From positions 1-37,616 of the forward strand of contig JBEILF010000007.1 of NCBI GenBank assembly GCA_040379385.1: a DNA stretch of 37,616 bases, in the 5' to 3' direction. This DNA comes from UKL13-2 sp040379385. Its GTDB lineage: Bacteria; Pseudomonadota; Gammaproteobacteria; Burkholderiales; Usitatibacteraceae. The notes beneath the pieces were generated by a model that saw only the letters and a list, made by a program, of their open reading frames with translations, was not told where the DNA came from and made no database searches. Positions 8,520 through 15,813 of this stretch are shown one piece after another (the stretch's first letter is position 1; every line of letters starts with the position of its first letter). The position numbers and the translations under genes are program-made.

Positions 8520-9908
8520 TTAGTCGCTCCCTTCCATTCGAGGCGTCAATTCCAGCGGTTTACGAATCTTGCGGTTAGTAACTGCGGTGGTACCTACAGT
8601 AGCGGTCGCACGATCAATACGAATATTTATTGCTAACCAAGCAGCCGCGACGAAGGCGATGGCTTCCAGCGCAAACACCATTGCGTACGCATTTCCCAGC
8701 GTTGCGCTACTACCCATGAGCAATTTGCCGAGATCGGCGAGCACCGTACCCAAGAATCCGCCAACACCAAAAGCGATAGCCTGTGATGCGCCCCACATCC
8801 CCATACGAACCCCCTCGCGGGCACCGCGTCCTTGCGAGGCCATTGCCATCATTGCGCCGATCGCGGCAATCGAAAAGGCGCCGTTGGCGACACCCAATAG
8901 AAATACGTTTTCGCGTAGCGGCCAAGGCATACCTGCAACACCAGCCACCACCAACCCCGCCTGTGCAATCGCCGAGGCAACACAACCACCGACCACCCAC
9001 GCCTTCAGCGACGCTACCGCGCGGCCCTTAAACAGCGTTGTCACAAGCGCAACCAGCAACATCCCGGCGAACACGCCTCCATGCTGGATACCGGACAACT
9101 TGGTCGATTCGCCCGGTGTAAAGGCAAAAATCGCACCGGCAAATGGTTCGAGGATCAGGTCCTGTGCGCTGTAGGCAATCATCGACACAAACACAAAAAT
9201 GGTGAAATGGCGTGCGTCGCGCTCTGACCAGACCTGCTTGAGCGCATCAAAGAATGCAGGCCTTGCCGCCTCGTTGTTCGTCAATCCAGCCGCTTCTTTG
9301 TCATTGCCTTCGACCCGCCAGATGGCGACCAGCGTGACTAGAAACGCCACCATCGACACGCCACCGGTGACAAATATCATTCGTGCGGTGGAAAACGGAT
9401 CGAGCAATTTGCCGGCGACAGTCGCGGTAATTGCAAAGCCGGCAATCATCATCATCCATACCAATGTTGCCGCAGCGGCACGACGATCCGGCTGCACTCG
9501 TTTTGCAAGTAACACCAGGAGTGATGTGCCACAGGCACTCACGCCGCCACCAATCATGACAAACGATACAACGGCAAGAACGGTGCCTGCAGCGAGGTTT
9601 GTCGCCATTAGCGCAGTCGCCATCGCGGCCATCGTTCCCCCGACCGCCAATACCGCCATGCCGCCGATAATCCAAGGTGTGCGGCGTTGCCCGAGATCGG
9701 AACCGTACCCCATGCGTGGACGTAACATCTGCATCGCGTAGTGAAGTGTCACCAGCGCACCCGGCAACATGGCCGGCAATGCAAGTTCCACCACCATCAC
9801 ACGATTGAGGGTGGAGGTCGTTAACACCACGATTGCGCCCAGTGCGGTCTGCACCAAGCCCAACCGGAAAATACTCCACCAGCCGAAATTTGTCGTTGAA
9901 CAGTTCAT
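8520..9908 (-). CDS. PucC-like BCD-family MFS transporter between bchG and bchP (Rhodobacter ORF428 type)
   Basis: 462 residues with about 12 hydrophobic spans. It belongs to the PucC/LhaA branch of the major facilitator superfamily, thought to deliver or handle bacteriochlorophyll during antenna assembly. Diagnostic segments are TLNRVMVVELALPAMLPG near residue 33, the MGYGSDLGQRRTPWI loop near residue 72, a LILEPFAG segment near residue 250 and GMWGASQAIAFGVGGF in the C-terminal half. It is clearly diverged from the two other family members in the window, having LALPA where they have LGVSA. The position between bchG and bchP matches ORF428 of Rhodobacter, sometimes annotated as a bacteriochlorophyll synthase 44.5-kDa chain. 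It is probably a pigment-channelling partner of BchG and BchP; this is inference from position and family. Confidence 0.88.
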   Translation of the reverse strand: MNCSTTNFGWWSIFRLGLVQTALGAIVVLTTSTLNRVMVVELALPAMLPGALVTLHYAMQMLRPRMGYGSDLGQRRTPWIIGGMAVLAVGGTMAAMATALMATNLAAGTVLAVVSFVMIGGGVSACGTSLLVLLAKRVQPDRRAAAATLVWMMMIAGFAITATVAGKLLDPFSTARMIFVTGGVSMVAFLVTLVAIWRVEGNDKEAAGLTNNEAARPAFFDALKQVWSERDARHFTIFVFVSMIAYSAQDLILEPFAGAIFAFTPGESTKLSGIQHGGVFAGMLLVALVTTLFKGRAVASLKAWVVGGCVASAIAQAGLVVAGVAGMPWPLRENVFLLGVANGAFSIAAIGAMMAMASQGRGAREGVRMGMWGASQAIAFGVGGFLGTVLADLGKLLMGSSATLGNAYAMVFALEAIAFVAAAWLAINIRIDRATATVGTTAVTNRKIRKPLELTPRMEGSD

Positions 9909-9922
9909 ATCATTGCAAACCC

Positions 9923-10840
9923 TCAGCCGCCAGCGGCTTGGTTAAGGCCACGAACCGCAAACGCCGAGACCAGCATGCCGCTGACATAAAAATTGATACC
10001 GAGTGCGCTGTACCAAGTTGCGCGCTTGATCGGGTCAGCTAAGAAACGCAGCATCAATAGCCCCTGCACCACTGTCAGTACGCCGACCGCAATTGCATGA
10101 TTCGGCGTCTGCCAGCTAAACAAGAGTCCCACCACAACAGACTGCGAGAGCAACATGATGCCGCAAGCCACACGCGCGGCACCTTGCGCGCCAAGCCGCA
10201 CGGGAAGTGATCCGATACCCATTTGGCGATCACCTGCAATCGACTTGAAGTCGTTCAACGTCATGATGCCGTGTGCGCCGATGCTATAAAGCAGCGCAAG
10301 TGTAAGGGTACGAGCGTCAGGCAAGACACCGCTCAACATTACTGCGGTTCCTGTAATCCAAGCGAGCCCTTCATACGACAAACCGCAAGCGGCATTGCCC
10401 CACCAGCCATTCAGCTTCAAACGAAACGGTGGCGCGCTATAAGCCCAGGCGAGAAACAGGCCGACCACCGCAGCAGAGAAGCCCCAGATGCCTAAGAAAC
10501 TGGCGACCAGCAGTGATACGATCGTCCAAAGAATTGCGATGCAAAGGCCCCACCTGCCCGGCATCCGTCCCGATGGGATCGGTCGGTTTGGTTCGTTGAT
10601 TGCATCGACGTGGCGATCAAACCAATCGTTTATCGCCTGACTCGTTGCGCACACCAGTGGGCCGGCTAACATGACGCCCAAAATGATGTAAGGCCAACGC
10701 CCCTGTGCGTCAACACCCGATGACACCACTCCACAGCCGAATGCCCACATAGGCGGGAACCACGTAATCGGTTTGAGTAACTCTGCAACGGTTGCGAGTG
10801 ACGGACGCACCAGCGTGGGAGTTTGTGAAATTGCAGTCAT
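9923..10840 (-). CDS. bchG: Bacteriochlorophyll synthase BchG (geranylgeranyl transferase, UbiA family)
   Basis: BchG esterifies bacteriochlorophyllide a with geranylgeranyl diphosphate in the membrane. The two Asp-rich UbiA motifs are visible: NDWFDRHVDAINEPNRPIPSG in the first third and NDFKSIAGDRQMGIGSLPVR in the second half. PITWFPPMWAFGCGVVSSG near the N-terminus is diagnostic of BchG/ChlG. About 8-9 membrane spans follow. I chose the ATG at 10840 (305 residues, the usual family length) because the conserved sequence begins right after it (LVRPSLATVAELLKPITWF). A start at 10948 would add 36 Thr-rich residues and overlap the end of ppsR by 26 bases; neither start has a strong Shine-Dalgarno. 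It lies between ppsR and the PucC-like gene as in Rhodobacter. Confidence 0.95.
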   Translation of the reverse strand: MTAISQTPTLVRPSLATVAELLKPITWFPPMWAFGCGVVSSGVDAQGRWPYIILGVMLAGPLVCATSQAINDWFDRHVDAINEPNRPIPSGRMPGRWGLCIAILWTIVSLLVASFLGIWGFSAAVVGLFLAWAYSAPPFRLKLNGWWGNAACGLSYEGLAWITGTAVMLSGVLPDARTLTLALLYSIGAHGIMTLNDFKSIAGDRQMGIGSLPVRLGAQGAARVACGIMLLSQSVVVGLLFSWQTPNHAIAVGVLTVVQGLLMLRFLADPIKRATWYSALGINFYVSGMLVSAFAVRGLNQAAGG

Positions 10841-10922
10841 CGCGTTGTGGGGTTCAATCGATTGTTCTATCTGGACAAATCCACTCGGGGTGGTGGTTGT
10901 GGTGGCAGTGGTAACAGCATGA

Positions 10923-12527
10923 CTAAATAGGGGTCGGCTCCTGATCATCTGGCGGAAGATCGCCTAAGCCGTGACGGCGCATCTTGACGTACAAACTCTG
11001 GCGGCTCAGACCCAACATTTCCGCAGCCGCTGCCCTGTTATCTTCGGTCAGACCAAGTGCAGCCTCGATACAGAGTTTCTCAATCAAATCCGTCGTCTCC
11101 CCCACTAGTTCTTTCAGAGTCACACGTCCGACCAGGGCAGTCAGTTGCTCAACCGAACGCGATGTCGGGCCAACTGCGGTTGCCGCACTAGCCGCTCCAG
11201 CCGGGCCCGGATAGGGTTTCCCATCTTCGTGGTCGGACGCCAACATGCCGCTAGGGTGTGTCAGTCGTCCGCCGATGTTACGGATGGTGAAAGCCATGGC
11301 AGGTGGGTTACTCGCCGGCAGCGCGACAGCGGAGACTTCAACTTCTGCAATCAGACCATCGTCACCACGCATACCGGCAGCAAACAGTCTTACCGAACCA
11401 CGTCGCTTCAAATTTGACATCAATACATTAAACTCAACTTCGTTGCGTCCCAGCCAGCGGTCAAGCGCCTCACCACGCAGCTTATCGTGACCAGACGTAT
11501 GGGCAAGTTCCGCGAAGGCTTGGTTCGCCCAAATGATGATTCCGTTGACAGTAGAGACCACAAACCCGTCGGCGGCACGTGCAACCGCATCCAATACACT
11601 CTTTACTTCGCCGTCCATCCGCGGGTCGGCAGGGGTTTGCGAAACGCGGACCAGCAATAGGGAATGCTGTTCATGTCTAAACAACGAAGTCGATATGAAA
11701 TACTCGCTCGCCCCGCTGGTGCCCTGCGCATTTGCGCTGGTCGGCTCACCACCGCGACCTGATAACCAAACACTAACCTCTTCGGCGCGGCCACTGGAGC
11801 GTACTCTCGCAAACAGCGACTCGATGATATCGATGCTGCGTTGATCAAAGCCGGAGGGAAAGCGTTGGCCGACGATCGGCATGGATATGTCGCCGAGCAT
11901 CTTTGCCACTGATGGGTTTGCCTCAATGATTTTCTGCGTACCGGCGTCGATCACCAGAACCGCTTCGCTAGACATCTGAAACAGCAGGCGATAACGCGTT
12001 TCCGCGTTACGTAAACGCCAGTAGTCACGTTCCATTGAATGCTGGGCATCAACCAAGCGTTGCTGAAGAGCCGCCGTCGCCCGCAGGTCGCGACCAAACG
12101 CAATTATGCTGCCGTCTGTGCCAACACGAATGGTTGAATACAGAACAGGAATATCGACTCCGCTCGACGACGGATGATTTACCTGCCGCCACTTCGCTTT
12201 AGGTGCCGGACCCTTGCCAGTATGTTCAACCGCCTCGCTCAATAGCGCGACAATTTTTTGCCGACTTTCGATAGTGACACAGTCCTCCCATTGTCGACCA
12301 ACAAAGCTGTTCAGGCCATCGCGATCAAAATCTGCGCGGCAATGCATCGACTGTACGCCACCTTTCGCGTTGATGACGAGCGTTATATCTGCCGCAGCGG
12401 CGATTAATAGAGCAGCAGCACCGGTGTCGAATGTGCCCGATGCTCTGGCAATCGGGTCGTCAACGACCGTCGCGACGCCACGAGCATCTCGTTGTACGGG
12501 ACCAACGGGTTGCTGCCCTGTCGTCAA
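10923..12527 (-). CDS. ppsR: PpsR/CrtJ transcriptional regulator of photosynthesis genes
   Basis: 534 residues. PpsR represses bch, crt and puc genes under oxygen by binding TGT-N12-ACA. The order seen is an N-terminal PAS-like domain (about 30-140), a helical Q-linker (about 150-170), PAS1 (about 175-290), PAS2 (about 310-420) and a C-terminal Fis-type helix-turn-helix (about 475-525) with NRAAAAEMLGLSRQSLYVKM. Only three cysteines occur, at 63, 83 and 486. Cys486, just before the helix-turn-helix, sits where the reactive cysteine of CrtJ/PpsR does, but the second redox cysteine in the middle of the classical protein is missing. The frame has no ATG before the N domain: an in-frame TAA lies five codons upstream, so TTG at 12527 is the only start giving a full protein. 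It is the gene after ppaA. Confidence 0.93.
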   Translation of the reverse strand: MTTGQQPVGPVQRDARGVATVVDDPIARASGTFDTGAAALLIAAAADITLVINAKGGVQSMHCRADFDRDGLNSFVGRQWEDCVTIESRQKIVALLSEAVEHTGKGPAPKAKWRQVNHPSSSGVDIPVLYSTIRVGTDGSIIAFGRDLRATAALQQRLVDAQHSMERDYWRLRNAETRYRLLFQMSSEAVLVIDAGTQKIIEANPSVAKMLGDISMPIVGQRFPSGFDQRSIDIIESLFARVRSSGRAEEVSVWLSGRGGEPTSANAQGTSGASEYFISTSLFRHEQHSLLLVRVSQTPADPRMDGEVKSVLDAVARAADGFVVSTVNGIIIWANQAFAELAHTSGHDKLRGEALDRWLGRNEVEFNVLMSNLKRRGSVRLFAAGMRGDDGLIAEVEVSAVALPASNPPAMAFTIRNIGGRLTHPSGMLASDHEDGKPYPGPAGAASAATAVGPTSRSVEQLTALVGRVTLKELVGETTDLIEKLCIEAALGLTEDNRAAAAEMLGLSRQSLYVKMRRHGLGDLPPDDQEPTPI

Positions 12528-12596
12528 GAATCGCCCCGCTTATTAAATTTGCTGTCCACAAACTTCACAAAGCCGCAAATAAAGTCATCAGCCAAC

Positions 12597-13511
12597 TCAC
12601 GCAACCATGGCGTGTCCGCCACAAGTCGCCCGATTCACATAGAGCTTGCCCTTGATCAACGCGTCAGGCACGCTACTGACGCAGAAGTCAGCTCCGGTGA
12701 TAAGTTTGTTCGGGTTGTCGGCGAACATCCATCCGCCGACCATCACCGTTAGTTTCTGGTTGCGCGAGGCTTTTCTGATAGCGACCAAGACTGACGGTAA
12801 CTGCTCCAGCGCCGCCTGGCTAGATACCGACAATCCCAACAAATCAATGTGTTCGCGGCTGACGGCTTCTGCTAGCGCCTCATTGTCGACCGGCAATTCA
12901 CTCGATACATCCCAGCCAGCACGACGAAAAAACTCCGCCGTCATCATCACCCCAAGTGTATGCTGCTCCAAGGCGATGGGTGCCAGCAACACGCGGTACC
13001 CAGACGGGGTAACCGCAGCGCCTTCGGCAAAGAAGGCGGGACGCAAATCGTACATCACCTGCTGTATACGCCAGACTGCACATCCGACTTGGCAGAAGTT
13101 GCAGTCGTCGCTACTCCACATGTCTCCCAGGTGACGCGCAGCGCCGGTTAGTAGCTCAAGGTAGATTATCTCAACCGACATGCCTCTGCCTCGCCACATT
13201 TCAATAAACGACGCCACCGCCAACATATCGTCTTGTAAAAGCAGCTGCGCGAACTCGGCAAGGTCGCTGCCGCAAATGTTGGTGAAGCTGGGGCGCATTT
13301 CGTTGGTCATTGAACGGCCTTTGCCTACCCCAACGGGGCGATCTGCCGCGAGTAATTGCGGAATGATCCGGGACTCCACGAGGCCGACAAGTAGCGAATT
13401 TGCGCCCACTGCCTCGAAGCGCATGTCACCGCTGCCTGCACTCGGGCTTACCGCGCGCTTACCTCTAATGGCGGTGCTTAGCCCAGTTTCCATCATGCGT
13501 CCCTCACTCAT
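12597..13511 (-). CDS. ppaA: PpaA/AerR cobalamin-binding antirepressor of PpsR
   Basis: The protein has a B12-binding-like C-terminal domain and modulates PpsR/CrtJ in response to light and oxygen. I start it at the ATG at 13511, which follows a near-perfect GGAGGAAG, giving 304 residues; the frame is open 33 codons further. Residues 115-155 (LELLTGAARHLGDMW, then a Cys-rich CNFCQVGC at 137-144) are the helical cap. Residues 170-304 are the Rossmann-like domain, with LLAPIALEQHTLGVMM around 175-190; His184 in HxxG context matches the axial ligand His of AerR. LLGLSVSS and VMVGGWMF follow. It is divergent to bchF across a 488-base control region and upstream of ppsR, as in Rhodobacter. Cys137, Cys140 and Cys144 could respond to redox, which is speculative. 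Confidence 0.92.
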   Translation of the reverse strand: MSEGRMMETGLSTAIRGKRAVSPSAGSGDMRFEAVGANSLLVGLVESRIIPQLLAADRPVGVGKGRSMTNEMRPSFTNICGSDLAEFAQLLLQDDMLAVASFIEMWRGRGMSVEIIYLELLTGAARHLGDMWSSDDCNFCQVGCAVWRIQQVMYDLRPAFFAEGAAVTPSGYRVLLAPIALEQHTLGVMMTAEFFRRAGWDVSSELPVDNEALAEAVSREHIDLLGLSVSSQAALEQLPSVLVAIRKASRNQKLTVMVGGWMFADNPNKLITGADFCVSSVPDALIKGKLYVNRATCGGHAMVA

Positions 13512-13747
13512 ATTCTTCCTCCGCCTTTTGTCGCTGCATGGCCCCTCCTCCGCCACCACAGCAACATCTAAACCGGACTTGCGCCGAGCGACCGGCCAAG
13601 GCAGGTTCATGCGCCACGGTTGGTGTTCATTCGTGCGACCTTCGCTTGGTTCCCGCTCGGTTCCATATCACCCTTCGATAATATGCGGTCGATGGGTGGC
13701 GGAGCCAAACCTACTCTGTCTTGAAGTAGGCGCTTGTAATCCAATAA

Positions 13748-13765
13748 TGTCAACCCTTATTGACA
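13748..13765. promoter_or_regulatory. PpsR-type operator 1 (TGT-N12-ACA)
   Basis: TGTCA-N8-TGACA, a perfect palindrome in its outer five bases and an exact match to the PpsR/CrtJ consensus. It lies 237 bases upstream of the ppaA ATG and 163 bases before operator 2, a spacing compatible with cooperative binding and DNA looping as described for CrtJ. Confidence 0.7.
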
Positions 13766-13927
13766 AAATCTTTCTTCCCCTGCCCTTGATACATTGAGAA
13801 AATTGACAATTTCAGTCGGTCTTTTTCAATTTTGTCATTTTTTCGCCTAATCCGAGCGCCACCGCTTAATTGCTAATGTTTGACAACCTAGTTATTAAAT
13901 GAGTGTCAACCGCTATCAGGAAAAAAA

Positions 13928-13945
13928 TGTCTAATTTTCTTGACA
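13928..13945. promoter_or_regulatory. PpsR-type operator 2 (TGT-N12-ACA) overlapping the bchF -35 box
   Basis: TGTCT-N8-TGACA matches the consensus exactly at the six defined bases. Its right arm is part of the TTGACA -35 hexamer of the putative bchF promoter, so bound PpsR would block RNA polymerase directly. Confidence 0.75.
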
Positions 13946-13968
13946 CTATTTTGTTAACGGCCTAAATT
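13940..13968 (+). promoter_or_regulatory. Sigma70-like promoter for the bchF-puh-puc superoperon
   Basis: A consensus -35 TTGACA (13940-13945), an exactly 17-base spacer and -10 TAAATT (13963-13968). Transcription would begin near 13975, leaving a leader of about 25 bases before the bchF ATG at 14000, with AAGGA as ribosome-binding site. It overlaps operator 2. Confidence 0.7.
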
Positions 13969-13999
13969 AAACAGGCGAGGACACTTAAGGATCAAAACG

Positions 14000-14536
14000 A
14001 TGCGCGGTTTAGCGCCCGAGGGACAAGGCAGCGGCAGGGATAGGCGTCACAGGTTGACCTGCACGCTATACACACCGGAAGAGCGGTCACGCCGAGACGC
14101 CTCCATATGGACATTGATTCAGGGCATTCTTGCACCAGTTCAATTTATCGTATTCCTCGTCAGTGTCGTATTGGTATGCCGATTCTTGATCACTGGTGAA
14201 GGCCAAGCCGCCGCGACAATTTCCATTGTAATCAAGACGCTTGTCCTGTACACAATCATGGTGACAGGCGCGATCTGGGAGAAGGCAGTGTTTGGCAAGT
14301 ACCTATTCGCCCCCGCCTTTTTCTGGGAAGACTTTGTCAGCATGTTTGTCATCGCGTTGCACACCGCCTACCTATATGCCCTGCTGACCGACACCATGAG
14401 CATTCGCGGGCAGATGTTGCTGGCTTTGGTGGCGTATGCCACCTATGTCATCAACGCAGGCCAATTCCTCTGGAAGCTGCGAATGGCACGTCTACAACGA
14501 GGTGATTTGCCGCTGCAATCGGGAGTCGCCGCATGA
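14000..14536 (+). CDS. bchF: 3-vinyl bacteriochlorophyllide hydratase BchF
   Basis: BchF hydrates the C3 vinyl group to a hydroxyethyl group on the way to the C3 acetyl of bacteriochlorophyll a. 178 residues. The conserved entry LYTPEERSRRDASIWTLIQG (23-42) precedes several membrane spans, with GAIWEKAVFGKYLFAPAFFWED in the middle and YVINAGQFLWKLRMAR near the end, all characteristic of the family. The ATG at 14000 has AAGGA eight bases upstream. It adds a short basic N-terminus (GRDRRHR) before the conserved part. It is the first gene of the rightward superoperon, and its TGA overlaps the bchN start as ATGA. It is directly under the PpsR-controlled promoter. Confidence 0.95.
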   Translation: MRGLAPEGQGSGRDRRHRLTCTLYTPEERSRRDASIWTLIQGILAPVQFIVFLVSVVLVCRFLITGEGQAAATISIVIKTLVLYTIMVTGAIWEKAVFGKYLFAPAFFWEDFVSMFVIALHTAYLYALLTDTMSIRGQMLLALVAYATYVINAGQFLWKLRMARLQRGDLPLQSGVAA

Positions 14537-15813
14537 GTGTTGCCCTCGAATCGGGTCGTGCTGATACGAAAATCATCCCGATTCTCAAGGAGCGCGGTCA
14601 GCGTGAAGTATTCTGTGGTCTCACCGGTATCATCTGGCTGCACCGCAAGATTCAAGATGCTTTCTTTCTCGTGGTCGGTTCACGCACCTGCGCACATCTC
14701 ATCCAATCTGCAGCTGGTGTCATGATTTTTGCCGAGCCGCGATTTGCCACGGCCATCATCGACGAGCGCGACCTCGCAGGCCTAGCGGACGCAAACGAAG
14801 AACTTGATCGGGTAGTCAAACGCCTCCTAGAGCGCCGTCCGGACATCAAATTACTATTTCTGGTCGGGTCATGCCCGTCAGAAGTTATCAAGCTGGACTT
14901 GTCGCGCGCCGCGCAACGCCTGTCGTCGCAATTTACGCCAAGCGTACGGGTCCTGAACTACTCAGGCAGTGGCATTGAGACAACCTTTACACAAGGCGAG
15001 GATGCGTGTCTTGCCTCACTGGTGCCTACACTTTCTAGCGCGCCGGTTGACGCCCCCACCACCCTCATGATTGTCGGCACACTCGCCGATGTCGTTGAAG
15101 ACCAGTGGACAAGGCTATTCAACGAGATGGGCATCCACAACGTTGCATATTTTCCGCCGCGACGCTCCACCGAGCTGCCGATGATCGGGCCGAATACCCG
15201 CTACTTGCTTGCGCAGCCGTTCTTGGCTGACACTGCCCGTGCCCTAGAAGAGCGCGGCGCGCAACGGTTGCCTGCGCCCTTCCCGCTCGGCGTAGAAGGC
15301 ACCACAGAGTGGCTCAGGGCTGCCGCCAACATGTTTGGTGTGAGTACCGATACATTCGACGCGGTGACCATGCCAAAGCGCGAGCGCGCATTACGTGCAT
15401 TACAACGTCAACGTCCACAACTCGAAGGCAAACGAATCTTCTTCTTCCCAGACTCACAGCTCGAAATTCCGATCGCTCGCTTCCTCTCACGCGAGCTTGG
15501 TATGCTGCTCACAGAAGTGGGAACACCGTTCTTGCATAAGCAGCATCTGGCCGAAGAGATGGCGATGATGCCTGCTGGCGTGCAGATCTCCGAAGGACAA
15601 CACGTCGAAAATCAGATAGATCGTTGCCGCTCAGCAAAGCCAGACCTTGTGGTCTGCGGTCTGGGTCTTGCGAATCCATTAGAGGCGGAGGGCATGACCA
15701 CCAAGTGGGCGATTGAATTGGTCTTCACCCCCATTCAAGGTTACGACCAAGCCGCCGACCTTGCCGAGCTGTTTGGGCGGCCACTTAACCGTCGCCTGAG
15801 GCTGGTCGCGTAA
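14533..15813 (+). CDS. bchN: Light-independent protochlorophyllide reductase subunit BchN
   Basis: BchN is the NifD-like subunit that, with BchB, forms the catalytic tetramer reducing ring D of protochlorophyllide without light. 426 residues, normal length. Three cysteines for the NB cluster are in place: Cys28 (VFCGLTG), Cys53 (SRTCAHLIQ) and Cys114 (GSCPSEVI); the fourth ligand comes from BchB. ATGA overlap with bchF and a one-base TAATG overlap with bchB indicate coupled translation and equimolar subunits. The electron donor BchL is encoded three genes downstream. The enzyme is oxygen sensitive, which matters in an organism that uses the oxygen-dependent cyclase AcsF. Confidence 0.97.
   Translation: MSVALESGRADTKIIPILKERGQREVFCGLTGIIWLHRKIQDAFFLVVGSRTCAHLIQSAAGVMIFAEPRFATAIIDERDLAGLADANEELDRVVKRLLERRPDIKLLFLVGSCPSEVIKLDLSRAAQRLSSQFTPSVRVLNYSGSGIETTFTQGEDACLASLVPTLSSAPVDAPTTLMIVGTLADVVEDQWTRLFNEMGIHNVAYFPPRRSTELPMIGPNTRYLLAQPFLADTARALEERGAQRLPAPFPLGVEGTTEWLRAAANMFGVSTDTFDAVTMPKRERALRALQRQRPQLEGKRIFFFPDSQLEIPIARFLSRELGMLLTEVGTPFLHKQHLAEEMAMMPAGVQISEGQHVENQIDRCRSAKPDLVVCGLGLANPLEAEGMTTKWAIELVFTPIQGYDQAADLAELFGRPLNRRLRLVA

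Larger units (their letters stand above)
13512..13999. promoter_or_regulatory. Divergent ppaA/bchF control region
   Basis: 488 bases without a gene. The half nearest bchF is AT-rich and holds eight TGTCA/TGACA-type half-sites: 13748, 13761, 13804, 13833, 13881, 13904, 13928 (TGTCT) and 13941. Two pairs form exact TGT-N12-ACA operators, listed separately. The pairs at 13803-13838 and 13880-13909 are arranged the opposite way (TTGACA...TGTCA) with longer spacers. The half nearest ppaA (13512-13740) is GC-rich with no recognised motif apart from the ppaA ribosome-binding site. Confidence 0.7.

Noticed and set aside
10841..10948. Longer bchG start at 10948
   Set aside because: It would add a Thr-rich 36-residue leader absent from BchG proteins and overlap ppsR; the ATG at 10840 gives the standard length.
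13180..13797. 205-codon + strand frame over ppaA and the control region
   Set aside because: Antisense to ppaA, no start signal and no domain; it also runs across the AT-rich operator region.
13880..13908. TTGACA...TGTCA inverted pair as a further promoter or operator
   Set aside because: The arms are in the opposite order to a TGT-N12-ACA site and no -10 box lies at a proper distance on either strand; kept only as extra half-sites.
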